Notes under the pieces: generated by a model
The model's input: only the letters and a program-made list of their open reading frames with translations
Databases searched by the model: none
Told to the model about the DNA's origin: nothing
Shown here: piece after piece, positions 8,366 to 16,529 of the stretch
Layout of the letters: each line of letters opens with the position of its first letter
Position numbering within the stretch: the stretch's first letter is position 1
Origin: Actinobacteria bacterium Ga0077560
Lineage (GTDB): Bacteria; Actinomycetota; Thermoleophilia; Miltoncostaeales; Miltoncostaeaceae
Assembly: GCA_001464275.1 (NCBI GenBank)
Contig: LNFL01000057.1
Location: 37,016-101,015, forward strand
Direction of reading: 5' to 3'
DNA: 64,000 nucleotides
Position numbers and translations under genes: made by a program

Positions 8366-8659
8366 TCATCGTTTCCGATCCCGAGCCGGGCAGTGGGTCC
8401 CGGAGAAGTAGTGGCAGAGGTTGGCCTCCGGCAGGGGCTGCTCGTCCGCGGGGACCCGCCGGCCGTCGACCTCCATGAACCACCGGCGCGCCCCCGCGTC
8501 GTAGTCGCACCGGTTGGAGAGGCGCTTGTTGTCGTAGTCGCTGAACCAGCACACGCGGGGTGGGTCGACGTCGGGCACGGGCTCACCGCCGGGCCACCCG
8601 ACGGCGGTCCCGGCAACGATGGCGGCCACCGCGGCGAGGGGTGCGGCGACCGCCGCCAT
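8366..8659 (-). CDS. Small secreted Cys-containing protein, unknown function
   Basis: 97 aa from the ATG at 8657-8659, chosen because AGGAGG lies 6 bases before it; an ATG 15 bases upstream overlaps the permease stop but has no such site. An Ala/Val-rich hydrophobic N-terminus (MAAVAAPLAAVAAIVAGTAV) looks like a signal peptide or anchor. The mature part has four Cys (CWFSDYDNKRLSNRC and LCHYFSGTHC) that could form two disulfides. It lies between the ABC permease and the dehydrogenase genes on the operon strand. I do not recognise a family. It may be an accessory of the uptake system. Confidence 0.55.
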   Translation of the reverse strand: MAAVAAPLAAVAAIVAGTAVGWPGGEPVPDVDPPRVCWFSDYDNKRLSNRCDYDAGARRWFMEVDGRRVPADEQPLPEANLCHYFSGTHCPARDRKR

Positions 8660-8670
8660 GCCGCGCCTCC

Positions 8671-9618
8671 TCATGCCTGGCGCTCGAAGGGCTTGAGGAA
8701 CGCACGGGGATGCCGCACCCGGCCGAAGATGCCGGCGAGGGCGATGATGGTCACCACGTACGGCAGCATCTGGAGAAGCTGGCGCGGCACGTCGACGCCC
8801 GCGGTGGGCAGCCAAAGCTGCAGCGACTCCGCGAGGGCGAACACCAGCGCGGCGATGAGCACGCCCACGGGGTGGCGGCGGCCGACGATGGCGACGCCAA
8901 GGGCGATGAAGCCCCGTCCGCCGACGATGCCCTCCTCGAAGGTGTCGGTCTGGCCGATGGACAGGTACGCGCCGCCCAGACCGGCCAGCGCCCCGGTCGC
9001 CACCACGCACAGGTAGCGGATGCGGAGGACGCTGCCCCCGGCGCTCTCGAGCGCCTCCGGGCTCTCCCCGGTGGCACGGACCTTCAGACCCCGCCGGCTC
9101 CGCAGCAGGAGCACGGCCAGCGGGACCGTGAGGTACGCCAGGTACACCAGCGGCACCTGGTTGAACGCGATGTCACCGATCCACGGAATCGACGACAGGC
9201 CGGGGACGGCCCACTCGTTGAAGGCGTCCACCGCAACCCGTTGCGGCTGCAGGGCGTTGCCGTCGCTGAAGATGATGCGGTAGGCGATACCGACCGCACC
9301 GATCGAGAGGATCCAGATCGCCAGGCCGGTCACGATCTGATCGGCGCGACGGCTGATCATCACGTACCCCGCCAGCAGCGCCGTGGCGGCGCCCGCCACC
9401 ATCCCGGTGCCGGCGCCCAGCCAGGCGTTGCCGAGGTAGTGGGAGCCCAGGTAGGCGCCGAATCCACCCGTGAGCAGGTAGCCCTCCAGGCCGACGTTGA
9501 TGACGCCGGCGGTCTGGGAGAACGCCTCGCCTATGGCGGCGAGGATCAGCGGCGCGGCGGCGCGCATGGTGGTGGCGAGGAGCCCCACGAGGAACGCTTC
9601 GGTGAGGACCTCGGACAT
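8671..9618 (-). CDS. ABC transporter permease, BMP/nucleoside-type (YufQ-like)
   Basis: 315 aa polytopic membrane protein of the BPD_transp_2 family. Characteristic segments are FSQTAGVINVGLEGYLLTGGF and RGFIALGVAIVGRRHPVGV, shared with the second permease of guanosine/purine BMP-type transporters (YufQ, NupQ). About eight to ten hydrophobic helices are visible. It shares one base with the upstream permease gene. It forms the membrane pore with its neighbour, and in this operon probably imports the pyridine substrate. Confidence 0.9.
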   Translation of the reverse strand: MSEVLTEAFLVGLLATTMRAAAPLILAAIGEAFSQTAGVINVGLEGYLLTGGFGAYLGSHYLGNAWLGAGTGMVAGAATALLAGYVMISRRADQIVTGLAIWILSIGAVGIAYRIIFSDGNALQPQRVAVDAFNEWAVPGLSSIPWIGDIAFNQVPLVYLAYLTVPLAVLLLRSRRGLKVRATGESPEALESAGGSVLRIRYLCVVATGALAGLGGAYLSIGQTDTFEEGIVGGRGFIALGVAIVGRRHPVGVLIAALVFALAESLQLWLPTAGVDVPRQLLQMLPYVVTIIALAGIFGRVRHPRAFLKPFERQA

Positions 9619-10745
9619 CAGTCAGTCTCCCCGGCGACCGTGGGGGCCGATCCCGGCCCGCGCCGCAGGAACGCGCGGACGCGCGACAGAGTCAGCGGGA
9701 TGCTGAAGAGGAAGAACACGAGCACCAGGCCCTCGACCAGGCTCCCGAGCGACGCGGGGACACCCGCGGTGAACTGCATGTTGGTGGCCCCCACCTCCAG
9801 CGCGGCGAAGAGGATTGCGGCGAGCAGCACGCCAACCGGCCCGAGCCCGCCGAGCAGGGCGACGGCGATGGCGGTGTAGCCCCATCCGGGTGAGAACTCC
9901 GAAAGCAACACATGCTGGACGCCAAGCACCGCGTTCGCCCCCGCCAGACCGCACAGGCCGCCGCCAATGAGGGCGACGCGCATCACCACACCGTTCACGT
10001 GAATGCCCGCGTACCGGGCAGCGTCAGCGCTGGCGCCAAGAGTGCGGATCTCATAGCCCAGCCGCGTACGGCTCAACAGAAGCCAGATGCAAACCACCGC
10101 GACCAGCGACAGCAGGAACCCCGCGTGCAGGCGGTTGCCGAAGATGGACGGCAGCTCAACGTCCTCGAACGTCTCGGTCTGGCCGGCGCGGTACGCCTTC
10201 ATGGGGCCGAACGTGAGGTACCCGATGAGCAGGATCGCCACGTAGTTGAGCATCAGCGACGAGATGAGCTCGTCGACCCCGAAGGCGATCTTCAGCAGGG
10301 CGACCAGTCCCGACCAGAGCGCTCCGAACACGAAACCGAGCACGAGCGCCGCCACGAGGACGAACCAGGAGGGGCCGGGCATGTGCAGGGCCATCACCGC
10401 TGCGCCCAGGGCACCCAGCCAGAGCTGCCCCTCCGCGCCCACATTGAAGAACCCCGAGCGGATGGAGATGGCGATGCCGAGACCCAGCAGGATGAAGGTG
10501 TCGGCGCGGTTGAGGACGTCGGCGAAAGCCAGCGTGGAGCCGAACGACCCGTCGAGCATCGCCCGGTAGACCTCGAAGGGGTCGCTGCCTGCGGCGAGGA
10601 CCACAGGAACGGCGGTGACCAGTGCCAGCACCACCGCGAGCACGCGCGACCGCAGCCCCGCGTCAGAGACCGCCGCAAGCGCGCGGCGCCGCCAGTCGGA
10701 GGAAGCGGTGGTGGGCGGCACGGGCACCTGTGCGCCGGTGGTCAT
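9618..10745 (-). CDS. ABC transporter permease, BMP/nucleoside-type (YufP-like)
   Basis: 375 aa, BPD_transp_2 family. Motifs IAISIRSGFFNVGAEGQLWLGAL, GVDELISSLMLNYVAILLIGY and FSPGWGYTAIAVALLGG are those of the first permease (YufP/NupP) of BMP-dependent importers. The longer N-terminal cytosolic segment and multiple membrane helices agree. It overlaps the ATPase gene by four bases. It is coupled with the other permease, ATPase and lipoprotein as one transporter. Confidence 0.9.
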   Translation of the reverse strand: MTTGAQVPVPPTTASSDWRRRALAAVSDAGLRSRVLAVVLALVTAVPVVLAAGSDPFEVYRAMLDGSFGSTLAFADVLNRADTFILLGLGIAISIRSGFFNVGAEGQLWLGALGAAVMALHMPGPSWFVLVAALVLGFVFGALWSGLVALLKIAFGVDELISSLMLNYVAILLIGYLTFGPMKAYRAGQTETFEDVELPSIFGNRLHAGFLLSLVAVVCIWLLLSRTRLGYEIRTLGASADAARYAGIHVNGVVMRVALIGGGLCGLAGANAVLGVQHVLLSEFSPGWGYTAIAVALLGGLGPVGVLLAAILFAALEVGATNMQFTAGVPASLGSLVEGLVLVFFLFSIPLTLSRVRAFLRRGPGSAPTVAGETD

Positions 10746-12253
10746 GACGCCACCGCCACGGGCGCGCTGCCCCCCATCATCAGCCCGAGCCGCTCGGGGT
10801 CGGCCTCCCCGGCGGGCAGCTCGCCCACCAGACGGCCGCCCTGCATCACGATCAGGCGATCACTCAGCGCCAGCAGCTCGTCCAGGTCGAGGCTCACCAG
10901 CAGGATCGCGGCCCCGCGGTCGCGCTGCTCGACCAGCCGGTTCCAGACGTACTCGGTGCCCGCGATGTCCAACCCGCGCGTGGGTCCGCAGGCGACGATC
11001 AGGGACGCGGCCTTGTGCAACTCGCGCCCCAGGAGCACCCGCTGCTGATTGCCGCCCGAGAGGGTCTGCGCGGGTTGGTCGATGCCGCGGGTGCGGATCT
11101 CGAACTCGCCCGACAGCCGTGCGGCGTGCTGGTCGATGGCGCGGCCCCGCATCCAGCCACGACGCTGGAACTCGTCCCAGCGATGCAGACCGAGAATGAA
11201 GTTGTGCCGCAGTGACGCGGACCCGACGAGGCCGTCGACCTTGCGGTCTTCGGGGACGTGGGCAACGTCGTTCTCGATGAGGTCCCGACGGTCGACGCGC
11301 GTGACGTCGCGTCCAGACAGGATGATCGCGCCGGAGGTCGATCGGCGAAGGCCGGTGATGCACTCCGCCAGCACGTCCTGACCGCTGCCGGCGACCCCGG
11401 CGACCCCGACGATCTCCCCCGCCCGCACCGACAGGCTGACGTCGTCGACGACCACGCGGTGGTGGTCGGCGACGGTCACGCCCAGCACGTCCAGCACGGG
11501 TGGTCCGCTTGGGGTGCTGTGGACCACCCTGCGCGGCCGGAGCTCCCGTCCCACCATGAGCGTTCCCAGCTCCTGCGGGGAGGTGGAGGAGGTGGGCACG
11601 GTCCGCACCCGGCGGGCGTCGCGCAGGATGGTCACCCGGTCGGAGACCTCCATCACCTCGTTGAGCTTGTGGGTGATGATGACCACCGCGGTGCCGTCGG
11701 CAGCGAGGTTCCGCAGGATGGTGAAGAGGCGCTCGATCTCCTGGCGGGTGAGCAGGGCCGTGGGCTCATCCAGGATGAGCACCCGGAGTCCGCCGCGGAT
11801 CTCGCCCTGCAGGAGTGAGCGGACGACCTCCAGGCGCAGCTTCTCGCCGATCGACAGGTCGTCCACCAGGGCCGACGTGTCGAGTGGCAGGCCGTGGCGC
11901 TCACCGATCTCGGTGACGCGCCTCGAGGCCTCGGCGAGCGACATACGACGGCCGTTCTCGGTCCACATCACGCTGAGCAGGACGTTCTCGGCGACGGTGA
12001 GCGTGGGCACCAGCATGAGGTGCTGGTGCACCATGCAGATGCCCCGCTCGATCGCCTGCCGGGTGGTCGGCCACCCCACCGGTTCGCCGTCCACCTCCAG
12101 CGTCCCGGCGTCCGGTGCGACCGACCCGAACACGATGTTCATGAGGGTGCTCTTACCGGCACCGTTCTCACCCAGCAGCGCGTGCACCTCGCCCACATGG
12201 ACGTCGAGGTCGACGTCGTCGTTGGCCGTCACGGGGCCGAAGCGCCGCGTCAC
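10742..12253 (-). CDS. ABC transporter ATPase with two nucleotide-binding domains (YufO-like)
   Basis: 503 aa, two ABC domains in tandem. Domain 1 has Walker A GENGAGKST, signature LSIGEKLRLEVVR and Walker B LLEGEIRGGLRVLILDEPTAL region. Domain 2 has the degenerate Walker A GVAGSGQDVL typical of the family and signature LSGGNQQRVLLGRE. The GTG at 12251-12253 is the first start codon after the in-frame stop at 12311; homology seems to reach about seven codons further upstream (ALRLRG), where no start codon is available, so the true N-terminus is uncertain and no Shine-Dalgarno is seen. It energises the importer. Confidence 0.88.
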   Translation of the reverse strand: MTRRFGPVTANDDVDLDVHVGEVHALLGENGAGKSTLMNIVFGSVAPDAGTLEVDGEPVGWPTTRQAIERGICMVHQHLMLVPTLTVAENVLLSVMWTENGRRMSLAEASRRVTEIGERHGLPLDTSALVDDLSIGEKLRLEVVRSLLQGEIRGGLRVLILDEPTALLTRQEIERLFTILRNLAADGTAVVIITHKLNEVMEVSDRVTILRDARRVRTVPTSSTSPQELGTLMVGRELRPRRVVHSTPSGPPVLDVLGVTVADHHRVVVDDVSLSVRAGEIVGVAGVAGSGQDVLAECITGLRRSTSGAIILSGRDVTRVDRRDLIENDVAHVPEDRKVDGLVGSASLRHNFILGLHRWDEFQRRGWMRGRAIDQHAARLSGEFEIRTRGIDQPAQTLSGGNQQRVLLGRELHKAASLIVACGPTRGLDIAGTEYVWNRLVEQRDRGAAILLVSLDLDELLALSDRLIVMQGGRLVGELPAGEADPERLGLMMGGSAPVAVAS

Positions 12254-12325
12254 GCCGCGAAGGCGGAGCGCGGGAGCGGCGCCTGCCGCTCCACGTCGAC
12301 CGGCGGGTGGTCACCGGTCACCGCG

Positions 12326-13390
12326 TCACGCCTTCGTCTTGCCCGTTACGGGGTCGAGAGTGCCCGCCGCGATCGCGGCCTCCGCCTCCTCGATCTTCGC
12401 CTTCACGTCCGCTGGGATCTTGTCCTCGAAGTCGTGGAACGGGGCGAGCGATGTACCCGTGTTCTCCAGGTTCGCCACGAACGTCCCGATGCCGCACGTT
12501 TCCGGGCCCTCGGCACGCATCTTCTCCGTGACCTGAGTGACGAGCGGCGCCCAGTTGCTGACGAAGCTCGTGACCATCAGGTCCGGCGCGAGTTCGTACT
12601 GGTCGAACCAGGCGCCGATGAGCGGCACGCCCTTGTCCTTGGCGGCCTCCACCGTCCCGAGACCCGTGCCGTCACCGAACGCGTACAGCACGTCCGCTCC
12701 CTGGGTGATCTGCGCGAGTCCGGCATCCTTGCCCTTGAGCGGGTCCTCGAAGTCCCCGACCCAGGTGACCAGGACCTTCGCGTTCGGGTTGATCGCCTTG
12801 GCGCCCGCCTCAAAGGCCTCGACGCTCTTGACGATCTCGTCGAGGTCTACGCCGCCGACCACACCGATGGTCCCGGACTTGGACTGGCTGGCAGCAGCCA
12901 TGCCCGCCAGGTAGTTCACGCCGGTCGCGTCATCGACGTAGTAGCTGGTGTTCGCCGCCGGCGTGCCGGTGCCGAAGGCCTGGACGAAGCACACCTCGGG
13001 ATGCTCCTTCGCGACCTCCTTGGTCGCCTGATCGAGCGCCGACGCATGCAGGATCACCAACTCCGCCCCGCCCTGCTCGATCACTTGGCGCATCGCACGG
13101 GCCCCGTCCGCCGCCGTGACCGACTCCAGCTGACTGACCACGTCCAGGTTGAGGTCGCCCTTCGTGCGCTCGATGCTGTCGGCCATGCTGGTGTTCCAGG
13201 TGAGGTCGTTCGCCTTCCCGAACAGCAGCACCGCGGTCTTGATGGGTTCGGTTCCACCGGCTTCAGCGCTCGTGGAGCCGGATCCGCCGGAGGCGCTCTC
13301 GTCATCGTCGCCGCAGGCGACGACGCCCATGCTGAGGGCCAGCGTCAGCAGCAGCGCCGTGGCCCGCCGCTTCCCGATTCGTCTTGGCAT
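12326..13390 (-). CDS. BMP-family substrate-binding lipoprotein of ABC importer
   Basis: 354 aa. The ATG at 13388-13390 follows GGAGGA at 5 bases. The signal peptide MPRRIGKRRATALLLTLALS ends in a lipobox with Cys26 (VVAC) and a Gly/Ser-rich tether follows. The BMP domain starts at IKTAVLLFGKANDLTWN and includes GIGVVGG-type and YAFGDGTGLGTVEAA segments. BMP proteins bind purine nucleosides in characterised members; nicotinamide- or pyridine-like ligands are conceivable here. First gene of the transporter block and probably of the catabolic operon, 422 bases downstream of the IS-bearing regulator gene. Confidence 0.9.
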   Translation of the reverse strand: MPRRIGKRRATALLLTLALSMGVVACGDDDESASGGSGSTSAEAGGTEPIKTAVLLFGKANDLTWNTSMADSIERTKGDLNLDVVSQLESVTAADGARAMRQVIEQGGAELVILHASALDQATKEVAKEHPEVCFVQAFGTGTPAANTSYYVDDATGVNYLAGMAAASQSKSGTIGVVGGVDLDEIVKSVEAFEAGAKAINPNAKVLVTWVGDFEDPLKGKDAGLAQITQGADVLYAFGDGTGLGTVEAAKDKGVPLIGAWFDQYELAPDLMVTSFVSNWAPLVTQVTEKMRAEGPETCGIGTFVANLENTGTSLAPFHDFEDKIPADVKAKIEEAEAAIAAGTLDPVTGKTKA

Positions 13391-13812
13391 CCCGTTCCTC
13401 CGTCTGGCACCCGCGGGGTCGCGAGCGCGCTCTGGGGGTGGCGCCCCACGCCTCCCCTCGCTGCATGCAGTAGACGGTATGCAGTCCACGAAATGCAAGA
13501 GGTGTTTACTGGCCCTCGGGCCGAAATTTGTGCCGAGCATTCGGCCAGCGGGTCTTCCAGTAGCGAAAACTAGGGCAATCTGGGCAGGTCGCGCCGACTC
13601 AGGACAGGACGACGCTGGAACCCGGGGGTCCGGGCTTGACGCGCCTGCTGACTCCGAGAGAACCACGGCGGGAAGCGCCCCCGCCGACGGGCGATGACCC
13701 GCTGGTCCGGACGGCGGTGCGCTCAGCGGCGTCCGCTGGCTGGATCGGTGACGGACGAGGCGCCCTCCGCAGCCAACGTGCGCTGGAGACGCTCCGAGGC
13801 GGCCGGGGAGTT
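13391..13812 (-). promoter_or_regulatory. Upstream region of the transporter/catabolic operon with TGCAT-rich operator candidates
   Basis: 422 bases without a credible gene. Around 13461-13500 the minus strand carries three TGCAT-containing half-sites, including the perfect palindrome CTGCATGCAG at 13461-13470 and CTGCATACC at about 13478-13486. The GCATAC/GTATGC core also occurs in the palindrome between gntR and nicF (15599-15618). This suggests, but does not show, that the same GntR protein binds here. The rest of the gap up to the IS element shows no coding signal. Confidence 0.4.
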
Positions 13813-13818
13813 GCTAGC

Positions 13819-13844
13819 TGTGTTGAGCACACTCCTGCGCGACA
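13819..13844 (+). repeat. Left terminal inverted repeat of the IS481-family element
   Basis: Starts TGTGTTGAGCAC and ends GCGCGACA. It matches the reverse complement of 14841-14866 at 20 of 26 positions and is preceded by GCTAGC. Confidence 0.85.
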
Positions 13845-13917
13845 GCTGATCGCGCGGGTCCGGGTCTCCGAGGGAGGGTGTGGGTGCTGACGCCACCCCA
13901 TCCCGAAGGAGACCCGG

Positions 13918-14871
13918 GTGCTCACCGTAACCGAGCGGCCGCGACGCAAGCGCCTGTCGTGGGAGAGCCGCTGTGACATCGTCGCCAAGGTCCGGATCCA
14001 CGGACTGACCCCCGCTGCTGCCGCCGCAACCTCAGGGGTGCATCGCTCCACGGTGTACCGGCTGATCGCCCGATTCGATGCAGAAGGATGGGCGGCACTT
14101 GTCGAGCGCCGCCCGGTGCCGCATCACCAGCCCCGCCGGATCTCACCGGAGCTCGAGCAGCGGATCCTTGCGGCCAGGCTCGCGTCCGGGGCGGGCCCGG
14201 CACGTCTTGGGGCGATGCTCGGTGTCCCGACAAGCACGGTCGCCAAGGTGCTGCGCCGCGCCGGCCTGAACCGCCTCCCGCGGGCTCCGCGCCAGGTGAC
14301 CCAACGCTATGAGCGCGCGACCCCGGGAGAGCTTCTGCACATCGACACCAAGCGGCTCGGGCGGTTCCACCAAGTCGGCAAAGCCATCCTGCAAGACGGG
14401 ATCCAGCGCTCACCCAGGGCGGGGTGGCATCACCTGCATGTGGCGGTGGACGACCACACCCGCATCGCCTACTGCGAGGTCCTGCCCGAGCAAGGAAAGG
14501 CCGCCAGCAGCGCGTTCCTTACCCGGGCGGTGGCATGGTTTGCCAACACCCACAACATCGCTGTGACCGGGGTGCTGACCGATAACAGCCACGCCTACCG
14601 CAGCCACCAATGGCGGGAGATCTGCCACCACCTGGGGGTCGTGCACAAGCGGACCAGGCCCTACACCCCCAGGACCAACGGGAAAGCCGAGGCGTTCATC
14701 GGCACCGCCCTGCGGGAATGGGCCTACCGGTACGCCTACCCCACCAGTCTCCACCGCACCCGAGCCCTCCCAGGCTGGGTGCGGTGGTACAACCGACGCC
14801 GACCCCACAGCTCCCTGGGCAACCGGCCACCCATCAGCCGTGTCGCACAGGTCCGTGCTCAGCTCAGCTAG
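13918..14871 (+). CDS. IS481-family DDE transposase
   Basis: 317 aa from a GTG with AAGGAG 6 bases upstream. An N-terminal helix-turn-helix (about 20-60, LTPAAAAATSGVHRSTVYRL) is followed by a second DNA-binding segment and an RNase H-fold core. Catalytic residues are seen in LLHIDTKRLGRF (D), GVLTDNSHAYRS (D) and RTNGKAEAFIGTALREW (E), with the integrase-like C-terminal WVRWYNRRRPHSSLGNRPP. Its stop codon TAG is completed by the duplicated target site, so the reading frame ends at the very boundary of the element. Apparently intact. Confidence 0.95.
   Translation: MLTVTERPRRKRLSWESRCDIVAKVRIHGLTPAAAAATSGVHRSTVYRLIARFDAEGWAALVERRPVPHHQPRRISPELEQRILAARLASGAGPARLGAMLGVPTSTVAKVLRRAGLNRLPRAPRQVTQRYERATPGELLHIDTKRLGRFHQVGKAILQDGIQRSPRAGWHHLHVAVDDHTRIAYCEVLPEQGKAASSAFLTRAVAWFANTHNIAVTGVLTDNSHAYRSHQWREICHHLGVVHKRTRPYTPRTNGKAEAFIGTALREWAYRYAYPTSLHRTRALPGWVRWYNRRRPHSSLGNRPPISRVAQVRAQLS
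14841..14866 (-). repeat. Right terminal inverted repeat of the IS481-family element
   Basis: Read inward from the end it starts TGAGCTGAGCAC and ends GTGCGACA. It lies inside the last codons of the transposase gene and is followed by the second GCTAGC copy. Confidence 0.85.
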
Positions 14872-15551
14872 CCGGTGCTTCCGTCGAAGTACTCGAGAGC
14901 TCGGTCGCGCGCCCAGAGCACGTGAGCGTGCATCAAGTCGGCCGCCGCGTTGGCGTCCGCCGCCCGGAGCGCGCTTGTGATCTCGCGGTGCGCCTTCTCC
15001 ACGATGCCACGGTGCTCGGCCGTGTAGGCGGCGTACGACTTGTGAATGGACGGCAGGGCCGTGACCTCTCCAACCATGCGAGCGAGACGCTCACTCCCGG
15101 CGGCGCGCAAGATGATGTCGTGGAAGGTCATGTTCTCGTCGGCCAAGGCGGCAACATCGACGCGCCTCGCGGAGCGGATCGCCTTGAAGCGATCGCAGCT
15201 TTCCTCAAGTTCCTCAAGCGTCTGGTCGTCGATACGGGACGCGGCCTCGCGAGCGGAGTGCCCTTCGAGGGCTGCCCGGATGTTGTAAAGGTCCTCGAGG
15301 TCTCCGCGGTCATAGCGCCGGACGGTCGAGCCCCTGTTGGGGGAGCCCTGAACCAGGCCCTCGCGCTCGAGCATGATGAGCGCCTCCCGGATCGGGGTCC
15401 GGCTGGTCCCGAGGCTCGCGGCGAGCTGCGATTCGCGCAGGAACTCTCCTGGCGGAAGCCGGCCGTCGAGGATGGCGGCGCGTATGGCGCGTGCGATTGC
15501 GACGCTCGTCTTCTCAGGAACTTGGCGCTCTGACTCGGTGAAAAGGTTCAT
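14868..15551 (-). CDS. GntR-family transcriptional regulator (FCD/FadR-type)
   Basis: 227 aa from the ATG at 15549-15551 (MNLFTESERQVPEKTS); the track start at 15605 would lie inside the operator palindrome. An N-terminal winged helix (about 15-80) has the GntR signature SQLAASLGTSRTPIREALIMLEREGLV, and the C-terminal FCD helical domain carries the metal/ligand His and Asp residues (DENMTFHDIIL, SIHKSY, AHREI). It ends at TAG, formed by the IS481 target site. It is divergent from nicF and upstream of the catabolic operon on the same strand, so it is the probable pathway repressor, with a pathway acid or pyridine as likely effector. Confidence 0.9.
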   Translation of the reverse strand: MNLFTESERQVPEKTSVAIARAIRAAILDGRLPPGEFLRESQLAASLGTSRTPIREALIMLEREGLVQGSPNRGSTVRRYDRGDLEDLYNIRAALEGHSAREAASRIDDQTLEELEESCDRFKAIRSARRVDVAALADENMTFHDIILRAAGSERLARMVGEVTALPSIHKSYAAYTAEHRGIVEKAHREITSALRAADANAAADLMHAHVLWARDRALEYFDGSTG

Positions 15552-15598
15552 CGGGTTGACCGGGATGAGGGGACGGGTTGTTGCCCGGAACTCCCAGT

Positions 15599-15618
15599 AT
15601 CGCATGCATGTATGCGAT
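15599..15618. promoter_or_regulatory. 20-bp palindromic operator candidate between gntR and nicF
   Basis: ATCGCATGCATGTATGCGAT is palindromic at 9 of 10 paired positions. It sits in the divergent gap, 11 bases before the nicF ATG and 48 bases before the gntR ATG, where a FadR-type GntR dimer would control both genes. The GTATGC core recurs upstream of the transporter operon. Confidence 0.6.
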
Positions 15619-15628
15619 TGTTGGTCTC

Positions 15629-16273
15629 ATGAGCGACACATCGACAGACGCCATCTACAGCCGAGCGGGCTTCGGTCACCCGATCCGTCGCGGCGTACGG
15701 CCAGCTCTCCTGGTCGTCGATTTCAGCCGAGGCTTCACAGAGCCGAAGTACCCCACGGGCGCCGACATGACCACCCAGGTGACCGGGACCGCCGCCCTCG
15801 CGAGAACGTTTCGCAGCCTCGGGCTCCCCGTGTTTCTCACGGTGATCGCCTACCAGCCGAATCTCCGGGATGCCGGCGCCTGGCTCGACAAGTTCCCGGG
15901 CGCGCGGGGGTTGGTCGAGGGAACGCCGGCGGTCGCACTCGACCCGCGGCTCGATGTCCAGCCCTCCGACGTGGTGGTGACGAAGAAGGGACCGTCCGCC
16001 TTCTTCGGAACCAACCTGGCAGCCCTGCTGGCTGCCGAAGCGACGGACATGGTGATCGTCTGTGGAGCCACCACGAGCGGCTGCGTCCGCGCGAGCGTCG
16101 TTGATAGCGTCCAATACGGATTCCAGACGATGGTCGTCGCTGATTGCGTCGGGGATAGGGCGCAAGGCCCCCACGACGCCAACCTCTTCGACATGGCTGC
16201 CAAGTACGCCGATGTCGTCCCGCTCTCAGAGGCGATGACGTACCTCGCCGGCCTGGAGGACGCCGGTGGGTGA
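15629..16273 (+). CDS. nicF: Isochorismatase-family amidohydrolase, probable maleamate amidohydrolase
   Basis: 214 aa from the ATG at 15629 (MSDTSTDAIYSRAGFG); the track ORF begins earlier, inside the operator. The cysteine-hydrolase triad is visible: Asp in LLVVDFSRGF, Lys in VVTKKGPSAFFGTNL and Cys in CGATTSGCVRASVVD. The DF(S)RGFTEP segment and the FGHPIRRGVRPA start resemble N-carbamoylsarcosine hydrolase/maleamate amidase. In this locus it would hydrolyse maleamate to maleate and ammonia, the step after the deformylase. Divergent from gntR; there is no clear Shine-Dalgarno, so a short-leader or leaderless transcript is possible. Confidence 0.85.
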   Translation: MSDTSTDAIYSRAGFGHPIRRGVRPALLVVDFSRGFTEPKYPTGADMTTQVTGTAALARTFRSLGLPVFLTVIAYQPNLRDAGAWLDKFPGARGLVEGTPAVALDPRLDVQPSDVVVTKKGPSAFFGTNLAALLAAEATDMVIVCGATTSGCVRASVVDSVQYGFQTMVVADCVGDRAQGPHDANLFDMAAKYADVVPLSEAMTYLAGLEDAGG

Positions 16274-16344
16274 GGGCTGGCGCCGGTCGATACCGCGCTG
16301 GATCCCCTGACACGGAGGGCTCAGAACGCTCGCAAGCGGCCGGG

Positions 16345-16516
16345 GGTGGTAACGGGGTGGTAACGCGACCCACAGAGACCACGGGAGATTCGGGGCCGAA
16401 TCGGAGCCCGAAAGTCGCGCTCTCAGGCGGTTCTCCGAGACGACAGGAGACCACGGGAGACACCGGCGCCTGACTCATAATCCTCCGCGCGCAGGTTCGA
16501 GTCCTGCCACGCCCAC
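16345..16516 (+). repeat. Integration scar copy 1: integrase-like tail plus 3' half of a CAU-anticodon tRNA
   Basis: It begins with the tandem GGTGGTAAC ... GGTGGTAAC, then reads in frame as VVTRPTETTGD ... SPRRQETTGDTGA and a TGA. That stop lies inside a tRNA 3' half (16465-16516) with anticodon loop CTCATAA and a perfect T arm (GCAGG TTCGAGT CCTGC). No matching tRNA 5' half precedes it. The same arrangement recurs at 40118, 51071 and 53345. Most likely an attachment-site remnant of a tyrosine-integrase element using an initiator/elongator Met tRNA. Confidence 0.75.
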
Positions 16517-16529
16517 TCAGATCCCTTAT

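Larger units (their letters stand above)
13819..14866 (+). mobile_element. IS481-family insertion sequence, 1048 bp, complete
   Basis: Bounded by imperfect 26-bp terminal inverted repeats (20 of 26 match) that begin TG, and flanked by the 6-bp direct repeat GCTAGC at 13813-13818 and 14867-14872. NCTAGN duplicated over 6 bp is the known target preference of IS481. It contains one full-length DDE transposase gene. The insertion lies exactly at the stop codon of the gntR gene: the target CTAG supplies TAG to gntR on the minus strand and, in the second copy, TAG to the transposase on the plus strand. Intact ORF and a perfect target duplication suggest a recent insertion. Confidence 0.9.

Noticed and set aside
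14410-14808. Minus-strand ORF inside the IS element
   Set aside because: Gly/Val-rich shadow of the transposase catalytic domain.
16465-16516. A complete tRNA-Met gene (also at 40238, 51191 and 53440)
   Set aside because: Only the anticodon-to-3'-end half is present; no acceptor, D arm or 5' half lies upstream in any copy.
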